Source of the DNA: DATCSE01 sp036568605
GTDB lineage: Bacteria; Pseudomonadota; Gammaproteobacteria; Burkholderiales; Burkholderiaceae_C
Assembly: GCA_036568605.1 (NCBI GenBank)
Contig: DATCSE010000434.1
Location: 1-34,383, forward strand
DNA: 34,383 nucleotides
Reading direction: 5' to 3'
A program made the translations under genes and the position numbers. Within the stretch, counting starts at the first letter, position 1, and the number at the start of each line of letters is the position of its first letter. The notes below the pieces were generated by a model. That model was given only the letters and a program-made list of their open reading frames with translations, made no database searches and was not told the DNA's origin. Positions 9,146-16,806 of the stretch are shown here, in pieces.

Positions 9146-11407
9146 GTGAGTCCGTCCCCGCGCCCGTTCGGCGACGACGACCTGCCCGAGCAGCCCAAGG
9201 TGCTGCTGGTCGACGACGACGAGGTCAACCTGCTGTTGACCTCGATCGCGCTGCGCGAGCGCGGCTTCGCGATCACCGAGGCGAACAGCGGTGAACAGGC
9301 GATCAAGGTGCTGGCCGACTGGCTGCCCGACGTGGTCGTGCTGGACGCGCTGATGCCCGGACTCGACGGCTTCCAGACCTGCCGCGAGCTGCGCGTGCTG
9401 CCGGGCTTCGAATCGCTGCCGGTGCTGATGCTGACCGGCCTGGACGACGACGCTTCGATCACCCGTGCGTACGAGGCCGGCGCGACCGATTTCTTCGTCA
9501 AGTCCACGCAATGGAGCCTGCTCGCCGGGCGCCTGCGCTACCTGCTGCGCGCCGCCCGCACCCGTGCCGAGCTGGAGCGCAGCAAGTCGCGCCTGGCACG
9601 CGCGCAGGACCTGGCGCGCATGGGCAGCTTCGACTGGCGGCGCGGGCAGGGCGGGCCGGTGTTCTCGGTCGAAGGGCTGCGCGTGTTCGGCCTCAGCCCG
9701 AACGACAAGCTCGCGTTCCGGCCGCTGCTGCGCATGCTGTCGAACGACGACCGCGCCGGGCTGATGGCGGTGCTGCACGAGGTCATCAAGCACAGCACCG
9801 TGCTCGCGACGGATATCCCTGCGACCTTGCGCGACGGCCGCCAGCGCATCGTGCACGTCGAGGCCGAGCCCGAGTTCAACGAACACGGCAACCTGACCGG
9901 CTACAGCGGCATCGTCCAGGACGTGACCGACCGGCGCATGGCCGAAGACCGCATCCGCCACCTCGCGAACTTCGACACGCTGACCGGCCTGCCGAACCGC
10001 CGCCAGCTGATCTGGCGCGCCGAGCGCGCGCTCGAGCATGGCCGCCGGCTGAACCACCAGGTCGCGCTGCTGCTGATCGACCTGGACCGCTTCAAGATCA
10101 TCAACGACACGCTGGGCCACGGCGCCGGCGACGAGTTGCTGATGGAAGTCGCGCGCCGCCTGCGCTCCTGCGTGCGCCACTCCGATCAGGTGATGGAGAG
10201 TACGCTGGAGTCCATGGGCTCGCGCTCGCACCGCACACTCGAAGCGGTGGGTCGGCTCGGCGGCGACGAGTTCGTCGCGCTGCTGCCCGAGGTCGCCGAC
10301 GAGCGCGATGCCGAACGCGTCGCGACCCGCATCCTCGACCTGATGCGCGAGCCTATCTTCGTCGGCGCGCAGGAGTGCTTCGTGACCGCGAGCGTCGGCA
10401 TCGCGCTGTACCCGCGCGACGGGCTGACGGTGGCCGACCTGATGCGCAACTCCGACGTCGCGATGTACTCGGTCAAGAACACGACGCGCAATTCGGCGTC
10501 GCTGTACCGGCCGGCGCTGGCCGGCCAGGGCCGCGAGAAGCTCGAGCTCGAAAGCGCGCTGCACAAGGCGATCGAACGCGACGAACTGGTGCTGCACTAC
10601 CAGCCGAAGATCGATGTGCGCGGCGCGAAGATGATAGGTGCCGAGGCGCTGATGCGCTGGCGGCACAACGGCACGCTGGTCGGTCCGGGCGACTTCATCC
10701 CGCTCGCCGAGGAGACCGGCCTGATCGTGCCGATGAGCGAATGGGCGATCCGCGAGGCGGCGCGCCAGGCGCGCGTCTGGGCCGACAGCTTCGGCTTCGC
10801 CGATTCGATCGCGGTCAACCTGCCGAACCGGCTGTTCGAGCGCACGGATCTGGTCGAGTACATCCACAACGCGGTCACGACCTACGGCGTGCCGCACCAC
10901 TCGATCGAGCTGGAGATCACCGAGACGGGCCTGATGAAGGACCTGCAGAACGTGATCCCGTCGCTGCACCGGCTCAACGAGATCGGCGTCGAGATCTCGA
11001 TCGACGACTTCGGGACCGGCTATTCGTCGCTCGCGTACCTGACGACGCTGCCGATCAGCGAAGTGAAGATCGACCGCAGCTTCGTGCGCGACCTCGGGAT
11101 GACGCCGCAGAGCTCGGCCGTCGTCACCGCGATCATCGCGCTCGCCCGCTCTCTGGGGCTGCGCGTGATCGCCGAGGGCGTCGAGAACCTGCGCCAGATG
11201 GAGGTGCTGCATCGCCTGGGCTGCGGCGTGATGCAGGGCTTCCTGTTCAGCCGGCCGCAGCCGCCCGAAGACATCGAAACCTGGCTGCAGCAGACCGTGC
11301 TGCCGCGCAAGGCGCCGTGGATCGTCAAGGCCGGCGAGGCGATCGAGCTGCCCGACATGCTGCGCATGGCCGACGGGCGCGACGCGCGCGTGAAGCCGGC
11401 GAGCTGA
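9146..11407 (+). CDS. REC-PAS-GGDEF-EAL response regulator (c-di-GMP turnover)
   Basis: 753 aa. The N-terminal receiver (about 17-135) is intact: acidic pair D23/D24, phosphoacceptor D67 in VVVLDALMPGLDGF, T97 and K119. A PAS-like domain (about 150-275) follows. The GGDEF domain has a canonical GGDEF at 372-376 but carries an extra ~20 residues just before it, and no RxxD inhibitory site is seen at the usual position. The EAL domain has EAL at 500-502 and the DDFGTGYSSLAYL loop, so both cyclase and phosphodiesterase activities are possible. The start is GTG at 9146 behind GGAGG. Placed after the Hpt gene, it probably receives phosphoryl groups from H416 of that protein; this partner is inferred, not shown. 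Confidence 0.94.
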   Translation: MSPSPRPFGDDDLPEQPKVLLVDDDEVNLLLTSIALRERGFAITEANSGEQAIKVLADWLPDVVVLDALMPGLDGFQTCRELRVLPGFESLPVLMLTGLDDDASITRAYEAGATDFFVKSTQWSLLAGRLRYLLRAARTRAELERSKSRLARAQDLARMGSFDWRRGQGGPVFSVEGLRVFGLSPNDKLAFRPLLRMLSNDDRAGLMAVLHEVIKHSTVLATDIPATLRDGRQRIVHVEAEPEFNEHGNLTGYSGIVQDVTDRRMAEDRIRHLANFDTLTGLPNRRQLIWRAERALEHGRRLNHQVALLLIDLDRFKIINDTLGHGAGDELLMEVARRLRSCVRHSDQVMESTLESMGSRSHRTLEAVGRLGGDEFVALLPEVADERDAERVATRILDLMREPIFVGAQECFVTASVGIALYPRDGLTVADLMRNSDVAMYSVKNTTRNSASLYRPALAGQGREKLELESALHKAIERDELVLHYQPKIDVRGAKMIGAEALMRWRHNGTLVGPGDFIPLAEETGLIVPMSEWAIREAARQARVWADSFGFADSIAVNLPNRLFERTDLVEYIHNAVTTYGVPHHSIELEITETGLMKDLQNVIPSLHRLNEIGVEISIDDFGTGYSSLAYLTTLPISEVKIDRSFVRDLGMTPQSSAVVTAIIALARSLGLRVIAEGVENLRQMEVLHRLGCGVMQGFLFSRPQPPEDIETWLQQTVLPRKAPWIVKAGEAIELPDMLRMADGRDARVKPAS

Positions 11408-11429
11408 GCCCACGACGAATCGCATCGGG

Positions 11430-13109
11430 ATGGAGACGACACGCCCGGCGCCCCTGGCCGGATCGAGCACCAGCGCCGCGGACCTCGCGAAGGCCGCGTT
11501 GCGCCGCCTGGCGCTAGACAAGCTCGAGCCAACCCCGGAAAACTACGCACGCGCCTATAGGCTCGAAGCCGGCGAGCCGCCGGCCGATGCGGCGGCGCTC
11601 GCGGCGTTGATCGAACGCATCGTGCGCGGCATCGAACGCGGCAGCCGCGCCTGGACCGCCGCGCGCAAGAAGGACAGCCTGCAGCGCGTGCTGGCCGGCA
11701 GCCGCAGCGATGCGCAACGGCTGCAGCAGCGGCTGTCGCAACTGGTCGCGAGCTGGGACCAGGATGTCGGCGATACCGTGGCCGCCGAGCTCGGTGCCGA
11801 GCCCACCGGCACAGCGCCGGCCGACGGCCCCGCCGAAGCACTGCCCACGCTGTCGATCTCGCTGGACGAACCCGCGCCTGGCGACGCGCCGGCCGCAGCG
11901 GGCCTCCCGGTCGACCTCACGCCCTGGCGGCGCGTCTCGGCCACGTTCGCCGACACGGTGGGCTGCGCGCTGCCCGAGCGCGACAGCGCCGCGCAGGACT
12001 TGCGCCAGGAGCTCGAGGCGCTGAGCGCCCAGCTGCTGGCGCGCGGCGCCGACGCGCCGCTGGCCGATTCGACCGAGGCCTTCGGCACGCGCGCGCAGCA
12101 GCTGATCGCGCACCGCCATCACCTGTTCACGCAGCTAGGCGCGTTGTGCGAGGAGTTGACTGCCAGCCTGGTCGAGTTCGCCGAAGACGACAGCTGGGTC
12201 CAGGGCCAGTGCCAGGCGATGCGTGCCGCGATCGGGGACGGGCTGACAGGCCGCGGCGTTCGCGCCGTCGGCGAGCTGCTGCGCGACACGCGCGAGCGCC
12301 AGGGCCGGTTGCGCGAGGAGCGCGAGCGTGCCCGCGATTCGTTGAAGGGCCTGATCAACCGCATGCTCGCGGAGCTCGACGAGCTCGGTTCGCAGACCGG
12401 AAATTTCCACGACAGCGTCGGCCGTTATGCCGACGTGATCGAGAAGGCCGACTCGCTCGAGAGCCTGGCCGGCGTCGTGCGCGAGATGGTCGAGGAAAGC
12501 CGCACCGTGCATTCGCTGGTGCAGCAGACCCAGGCGCGGCTGCAGGACGAGCACCACAAGGCGCGCGACCTGGCGCGCCGCGTCGACGAGCTGGAAGGCG
12601 AGATGCGGCGGCTCTCCGAAGAAGTCTCGACCGACCAGCTGACGAAGGTTGCGAATCGGCGCGGGCTGCTGCAGGCATTCGAAAGCGAACGGGCGCGCGT
12701 CGAGCGCGGCGGCGGCAGCCTCGCGGTCGGGCTGCTCGACATCGACAACTTCAAGCGCCTGAACGACGAGCTGGGCCACGGCGCCGGCGACGAGGCGCTG
12801 CGCTCGCTGGCCGCGCGGGTCAGCGGCGCACTGCGGCCGACCGACCGGGTCGCTCGCTACGGTGGCGAGGAGTTCGTCGTGCTGCTGCCCGATACGCCGG
12901 TGGCCGAGGGCCAGCAGATCCTGACCCGGCTGCAGCGTTCGCTGACCGGCGGCCTGTTCATGCACGAGAGCAAACAGGTGTTCGTGACCTTCTCGGCCGG
13001 CGTGACTGCGTACCGCGAGAACGAGGCGATCGAGACCGCGCTGGAGCGCGCCGATCACGCCTTGTACGAGGCCAAGCGCACCGGCAAGAACCGCACCTGC
13101 GTGGCCTGA
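11430..13109 (+). CDS. GGDEF diguanylate cyclase with long coiled-coil N-terminus
   Basis: 559 aa. The C-terminal GGDEF domain (about 395-555) has an active-site GGEEF at 478-482 and an RxxD product-inhibition site (RPTD, 469-472) exactly five residues ahead, so it is likely an active, feedback-controlled cyclase making c-di-GMP. The N-terminal 390 residues have no recognised sensor domain; they are charged and helical, with a coiled-coil-like run before the catalytic domain (about 350-392), and contain an Ala/Pro-rich segment near 110-160. No membrane segment is seen, so a cytoplasmic location is likely. It begins 22 nt after the REC-GGDEF-EAL gene and is probably cotranscribed; the ribosome binding site is weak. 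Confidence 0.92.
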   Translation: METTRPAPLAGSSTSAADLAKAALRRLALDKLEPTPENYARAYRLEAGEPPADAAALAALIERIVRGIERGSRAWTAARKKDSLQRVLAGSRSDAQRLQQRLSQLVASWDQDVGDTVAAELGAEPTGTAPADGPAEALPTLSISLDEPAPGDAPAAAGLPVDLTPWRRVSATFADTVGCALPERDSAAQDLRQELEALSAQLLARGADAPLADSTEAFGTRAQQLIAHRHHLFTQLGALCEELTASLVEFAEDDSWVQGQCQAMRAAIGDGLTGRGVRAVGELLRDTRERQGRLREERERARDSLKGLINRMLAELDELGSQTGNFHDSVGRYADVIEKADSLESLAGVVREMVEESRTVHSLVQQTQARLQDEHHKARDLARRVDELEGEMRRLSEEVSTDQLTKVANRRGLLQAFESERARVERGGGSLAVGLLDIDNFKRLNDELGHGAGDEALRSLAARVSGALRPTDRVARYGGEEFVVLLPDTPVAEGQQILTRLQRSLTGGLFMHESKQVFVTFSAGVTAYRENEAIETALERADHALYEAKRTGKNRTCVA

Positions 13110-13128
13110 GACGGCACGCCAGGCGCCG

Positions 13129-13491
13129 TCAGCACTTCTTCAGCCCCTCGGTCGGGCGCCCGCCCTTGGCGAGCACTTCGGTCACGGCCTCGCGATCGCT
13201 GAGCCGGCGCTCGCGCGCAAGCGTGCCGGCCTGCACCGCCTGCGACTCCAGCGTCGCCTTGCTGGACTCGCCGCTGCAAGCGAGCAGGTACACGACGCGG
13301 CGCGAGGTGCCCAGCGTCGCGCCGCTGACGCTGGACACGCGCGGGCCCATCGCGAGCAAGTCCTCGTGGCTCAGGCCGACGTGCGGCGCGATCTCGTCCA
13401 GGCGCCGGCTCTCGGCGCGCCCGGCGAAGAAGACCGCGACAAAGGTCGCGACCACCGCGACACCGGTAATGATGGCGATGTGCTTGATCAT
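13129..13491 (-). CDS. Small single-pass membrane or secreted protein, unknown function
   Basis: 120 aa, not assigned to a family. An N-terminal hydrophobic stretch (about residues 4-24, AIITGVAVVATFVAVFFAG) looks like a signal anchor. The remainder is soluble and moderately charged, with two cysteines: one in YLLACSGES and one as the final residue. It is convergent with the diguanylate cyclase gene (19 nt between stops) and sits just upstream of the IclR gene on the same strand. A purine-rich stretch (GAAGGGA) lies about 12 nt before the ATG. Nothing links it functionally to either neighbour. Confidence 0.68.
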   Translation of the reverse strand: MIKHIAIITGVAVVATFVAVFFAGRAESRRLDEIAPHVGLSHEDLLAMGPRVSSVSGATLGTSRRVVYLLACSGESSKATLESQAVQAGTLARERRLSDREAVTEVLAKGGRPTEGLKKC

Positions 13492-13579
13492 GTGAACCCG
13501 TCCCTTCGGGGCGATGGTACATGGGCATGCCGCGATTCGGATTTGTTCACACGGCCATCATGGAACGACACGTCCGCCG

Positions 13580-14374
13580 CTACAGGATCGTGCGCAGCGC
13601 GCGCGCCGCCTCGCGCAGCGCCGGCAGCAGCGCCTCGGTCACCTGCGCCTGCGTCTGCCCCTGCATGTTGACTGTCATGCCGATCGCGCCTACGCATTCG
13701 CCCTTGCGGTCCTTCACCGCGACCGCGATGCCGCGCAGCCCCAGGTCGAGCTGCTGCTCGGTCGACCAGTAGTCCAGCGCGCGTGCCGCCAGCACCGCCT
13801 CGCGGTAGCGCGCCGGGTTGGTCACGGTGTGCGCGGTGAAGCTCGTGAAGTCGTGCCCGGCGATCCAGGCGTCCAGCTGCTCGTCGTTCCAGGTGGACGG
13901 GATCACCATGCCCGGCGCGACCACATGGGCCGGCACGCGCACGCCGACCTGGTAGCCGATCGAGATGAAACGCGGTGCATTGCTGCGCGCGACGTAGACG
14001 ATCTCGTGGCCGTCGAGCACGCTGAAGTTGACTGTCGCGCCGGTCTGCATCGACACGCGCTGGATGAAGGGCTGCACCAGCCGCGGCAGGCGTGCCGCCT
14101 CCAGGTAGCTCTGGCCCAGCCGCAGCACGCGCGGCATCAGCCAGAAGTTCTTGCCGTCGGTGCCGGCGTAGCCGTAGTGCACGAGGCTGAGCAGGAAGCG
14201 CCGCGCGGCCGAGCGGGTCAGCCCGGTCAGCTCGGCGGCCCGGGACGGCGTCAGCCGCGGGTGCTCGTCGTCGAAGGCTTCGATCAGCCGCAGGCCTTTG
14301 CCCAGGCCTTCGATCAGGTCCCGGCGGGCGATGCCCGGGATGGCGTCGCGGGAGGAGGTGGAGGTGGTGTCCAT
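13580..14374 (-). CDS. IclR-family regulator, PcaR/PobR type, of the shikimate catabolic operon
   Basis: 264 aa. The N-terminal winged helix-turn-helix (about 20-85) includes LTPSRAAELTGLTRSAARRFL. The C-terminal effector domain (about 95-260) has the IclR features DGHEIVYVARS and LGLRGIAVAVKD. It is divergent from the shikimate transporter/dehydrogenase operon, and a strong 12+12 dyad lies 26 bp from its start (14401-14429), so it most likely controls that operon and itself, with a shikimate-pathway intermediate or protocatechuate as effector. PcaR/PobR-type IclR proteins are often activators when bound to effector; the effector here is inference. The stop meets no close convergent gene. Confidence 0.9.
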   Translation of the reverse strand: MDTTSTSSRDAIPGIARRDLIEGLGKGLRLIEAFDDEHPRLTPSRAAELTGLTRSAARRFLLSLVHYGYAGTDGKNFWLMPRVLRLGQSYLEAARLPRLVQPFIQRVSMQTGATVNFSVLDGHEIVYVARSNAPRFISIGYQVGVRVPAHVVAPGMVIPSTWNDEQLDAWIAGHDFTSFTAHTVTNPARYREAVLAARALDYWSTEQQLDLGLRGIAVAVKDRKGECVGAIGMTVNMQGQTQAQVTEALLPALREAARALRTIL

Positions 14375-14400
14375 CGGCTAGTGAAAACCCGGAAGGCGCT

Positions 14401-14429
14401 CGATCATCGCGCGCCTTGCGCGATGATCG
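14401..14429. promoter_or_regulatory. Inverted-repeat operator between iclR and the transporter gene
   Basis: CGATCATCGCGC (14401-14412) is followed after 5 nt (gcctt) by its exact reverse complement GCGCGATGATCG (14418-14429), a perfect 12-bp dyad. It lies 26 bp upstream of the IclR start and is centred about 70 bp upstream of the predicted transporter transcription start, a typical place for a divergent activator/autorepressor site. Assignment to the neighbouring IclR protein is inferred from location. Confidence 0.7.
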
Positions 14430-14450
14430 CGCAAATGGACCGTGACGATC

Positions 14451-14479
14451 TTGTGACCCTGGTGCCGACTGCCTAATGT
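14451..14479 (+). promoter_or_regulatory. Predicted sigma70-type promoter for the shikimate operon
   Basis: TTGTGA (14451-14456) and TAATGT (14474-14479) are separated by exactly 17 nt and lie just downstream of the dyad operator. Transcription would begin near 14486, giving a leader of about 64 nt to the ATG at 14550, which is preceded by AGGAGA (14537-14542). Confidence 0.6.
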
Positions 14480-14549
14480 CCAGCTCCAGGGGCCACCCGA
14501 TTGCGGTCGCTCCCGACAGCCTCCCAAAACCACCACAGGAGACAACGCC

Positions 14550-15926
14550 ATGGCAAGCGACCTTGCACACGGGCCCCAGTCGAAGAAGGCCGCGGCCAGC
14601 GGCTGGATCGGCTCGGCGCTCGAGTACTACGACTTCTTCATCTACGCGACCGCCGCGTCGCTGATCTTTCCGCAGATCTTCTTCCCGAGCACCGATCCGA
14701 AGATGGCGATCGTCGCGTCGCTCGCGACCTACGGCGTCGGCTACGTCGCGCGCCCGATCGGCGCGTTCGTGCTGGGCCACTTCGGCGATACCCACGGGCG
14801 CAAGCAGGTGCTGCTGATGTGCATGTTCCTGATGGGCTTCTCGACGATGGCGGTGGGCCTGCTGCCGACCTATGCGCAGGCCGGCATCATCGCGCCGGTG
14901 CTGCTCGTGGTCCTGCGGCTGATCCAGGGCTTCGCGGTGGCCGGCGAGATCTCCGGCGCGAGCTCGATGATCCTCGAGCATGCGCCATTCGGCCGGCGCG
15001 GCTTCTACTCGAGCTTCACGCTGCAAGGCGTGCAGGCCGGGCAGATCCTCGCGGCCGCGGTGTTCCTGCCGCTCGCGCACTACCTGCCGGCGGCCGAGTT
15101 CAACAGCTGGGGCTGGCGCGTGCCGTTCCTGCTGAGCTTCGTCGTGATCGTTGCGGGCTACATCATCCGCCGCAAGGTCGACGAGACGCCCGCGTTCGCC
15201 GAGGAAGACCGGAAGGGCAAGGTCGCGCGCGCGCCGGTCGTCGAGGCGTTCAAGTTCTGCTGGGCCGACATGCTCCGTGTCGTCTGCATGGCGCTGATGA
15301 ACGTGATCCCGGTCGTCGCCACCGTGTTCGGCGCCGCCTATGCGGTGCAGAAGGCCTACGGCATCGGCATGCCCAAGGACGTGTACCTGTGGATCCCGGT
15401 GCTCGGCAATTGCCTGGCGGTGCTGGTGATTCCGTACGTCGGCAACCTGTCGGACAAGATCGGGCGGCGCCCGCTGATCATCGTCGGCGCGCTGGCCTCG
15501 GGTCTGCTGTCGTTCGCCTATCTGTGGGCGATCAGCATCGGCAGCGTCCCGCTCGCGGTGTTGCTGTCGCTGCTGATGTGGGGTGCCGTCTACCAGGGCT
15601 ACAACGCGGTCTTCCCGAGCTTCTACCCGGAGCTGTTCCCGACACGCACCCGCGTCTCGGCGATGGCGATCTCGCAGAACATCGGCACCGCGATCACCGC
15701 GATGCTGCCCGCGCTGTTCGCAACGGTCGCGCCACCCGGGTCGGACAACGTGCCGCTGATGATCGGCAGCATCGCGTTCGGCGTGACCGCGATCGCCGCG
15801 CTGGCTGCGTGGAGCGCCCGCGAGACCTACCGCGTGCCGATGGCCGATCTGGGCAACGCCAACGCGGTGCCGGTCGAGAAGGCCGAGTACGACAAGCTGC
15901 GCACGCAAACGCTGGCGCACGCCTGA
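14550..15926 (+). CDS. MHS-family MFS transporter, probable shikimate/dehydroshikimate importer
   Basis: 458 aa with about twelve hydrophobic segments. Metabolite:H+ symporter family features include the N-terminal SALEYYDFFIYATAASL, the loop FGDTHGRKQVLL after TM2, and RLIQGFAVAGEISGASSM. This family contains ShiA (shikimate), ProP, KgtP and PcaT-like carriers in the inner membrane. Immediate linkage to shikimate dehydrogenase (17 nt), dehydroshikimate dehydratase and dehydroquinate dehydratase genes makes shikimate, quinate or dehydroshikimate the likely substrate; the exact one cannot be read from sequence. The start has a good ribosome binding site (AGGAGA, 7 nt spacing). Confidence 0.9.
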   Translation: MASDLAHGPQSKKAAASGWIGSALEYYDFFIYATAASLIFPQIFFPSTDPKMAIVASLATYGVGYVARPIGAFVLGHFGDTHGRKQVLLMCMFLMGFSTMAVGLLPTYAQAGIIAPVLLVVLRLIQGFAVAGEISGASSMILEHAPFGRRGFYSSFTLQGVQAGQILAAAVFLPLAHYLPAAEFNSWGWRVPFLLSFVVIVAGYIIRRKVDETPAFAEEDRKGKVARAPVVEAFKFCWADMLRVVCMALMNVIPVVATVFGAAYAVQKAYGIGMPKDVYLWIPVLGNCLAVLVIPYVGNLSDKIGRRPLIIVGALASGLLSFAYLWAISIGSVPLAVLLSLLMWGAVYQGYNAVFPSFYPELFPTRTRVSAMAISQNIGTAITAMLPALFATVAPPGSDNVPLMIGSIAFGVTAIAALAAWSARETYRVPMADLGNANAVPVEKAEYDKLRTQTLAHA

Positions 15927-15943
15927 AAGAGAGAATCATCACC

Positions 15944-16777
15944 ATGATCGACGGCAAGACCCGGCTCATCGCGCACATCGGCTACCCGACCGAGACCTTC
16001 AAGGCGCCGATGATCTACAACCCCTGGTTCGAGCAGCGGGGGATCAACGCGGTGGTGATGCCCATGGGCGTGAAGGCCGAGGACTATGCCGGCGTGCTCG
16101 CATCGCTGCGGCGCATCACGAATTTGCGCGGCGCGCTGGTCACGATGCCGCACAAGGTCACGACGCTCGCGCTGGCCGACGAGCTGACGCCGACCGCGCG
16201 CATCGCCGGCGCCTGCAACGCGCTGCTGCTGCGCGACGACGGTACCTGGCTCGGCGACCAGTTCGACGGCGCCGGATTCGTGCGCGGCGCGCAGCGCAAG
16301 GGCTGCGTGATCGAAGGCCGGCGCGCATTGGTGGTCGGGTCGGGCGGCGTCGGCTCGGCGATCGCCGCGTCGCTGGCCGCGGCCGGCGTGGCCGAGCTGG
16401 GCCTGTTCGACCGCGACGCGGCGATGGCCGAAGCGCTGTGCGACCGGCTGCTGACGCACTACCCGGCACTGGGCTGCCGCACCGGCTCGAACGACCCTGC
16501 AGGCTATGACATCGTCGTCAACGCGACGCCGCTGGGCATGAAGGACGGCGACCCGCTGCCGTTCGACGTCGAGCGGGTCGCGCCGTCGACGTTCGTCGGC
16601 GAGGTCGTGATGAAGAGCGAGTACACGCCGCTCCTGCGCGCCGCGCTGGCCAAGGGCTGCGCAGTGCAGGTCGGCACCGACATGCTGTTCGAGATGATCC
16701 CGGCGTATCTCGAGTTCTTCGGCTTCGGCACGACCAGCGCGGACGAGCTGCGCGCGGTCGCCCGCATCCAGTATTGA
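15944..16777 (+). CDS. Catabolic-type shikimate dehydrogenase (AroE family)
   Basis: 277 aa. Oxidises shikimate to 3-dehydroshikimate; in this context it probably works in the catabolic direction. The catalytic pair is present: K71 in VTMPHKVT and D108 in GDQFDGAGF. The nucleotide site is GSGGVGSAIA (132-141), and strand two ends in an acidic residue (D156 in GLFDRD), which favours NAD over NADP. The two serines that hold the shikimate carboxylate in biosynthetic AroE align with F19 and A21 in YPTETFKAPMIYN, placing it in a distinct AroE subfamily. The start at 15944 follows the transporter by 17 nt; the stop is close to the next gene's start. A biosynthetic aroE would be expected elsewhere in the genome. 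Confidence 0.88.
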   Translation: MIDGKTRLIAHIGYPTETFKAPMIYNPWFEQRGINAVVMPMGVKAEDYAGVLASLRRITNLRGALVTMPHKVTTLALADELTPTARIAGACNALLLRDDGTWLGDQFDGAGFVRGAQRKGCVIEGRRALVVGSGGVGSAIAASLAAAGVAELGLFDRDAAMAEALCDRLLTHYPALGCRTGSNDPAGYDIVVNATPLGMKDGDPLPFDVERVAPSTFVGEVVMKSEYTPLLRAALAKGCAVQVGTDMLFEMIPAYLEFFGFGTTSADELRAVARIQY

Positions 16778-16806
16778 TGAGACAACGGCACACGCAAGGG
16801 CTTTGC

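Noticed and set aside
8450..11521. 1023-codon minus-strand ORF, and similar long frames such as 1686-3815 (minus)
   Set aside because: They are antisense to clear plus-strand genes (GGDEF-EAL, flgK), are Arg/Ala/His-rich with no domain, and arise from the scarcity of stop codons in GC-rich DNA.
13129..13491. Small minus-strand ORF considered as a shadow frame
   Set aside because: Kept as a gene: it does not overlap another credible gene, fills the gap exactly and has a clean N-terminal membrane segment.
16774..16806. Upstream TTG/ATG starts of the HPPD-like gene
   Set aside because: They overlap the previous stop and lack a ribosome binding site; the extra residues do not resemble the family, while the ATG at 16807 has AAGG at good spacing.
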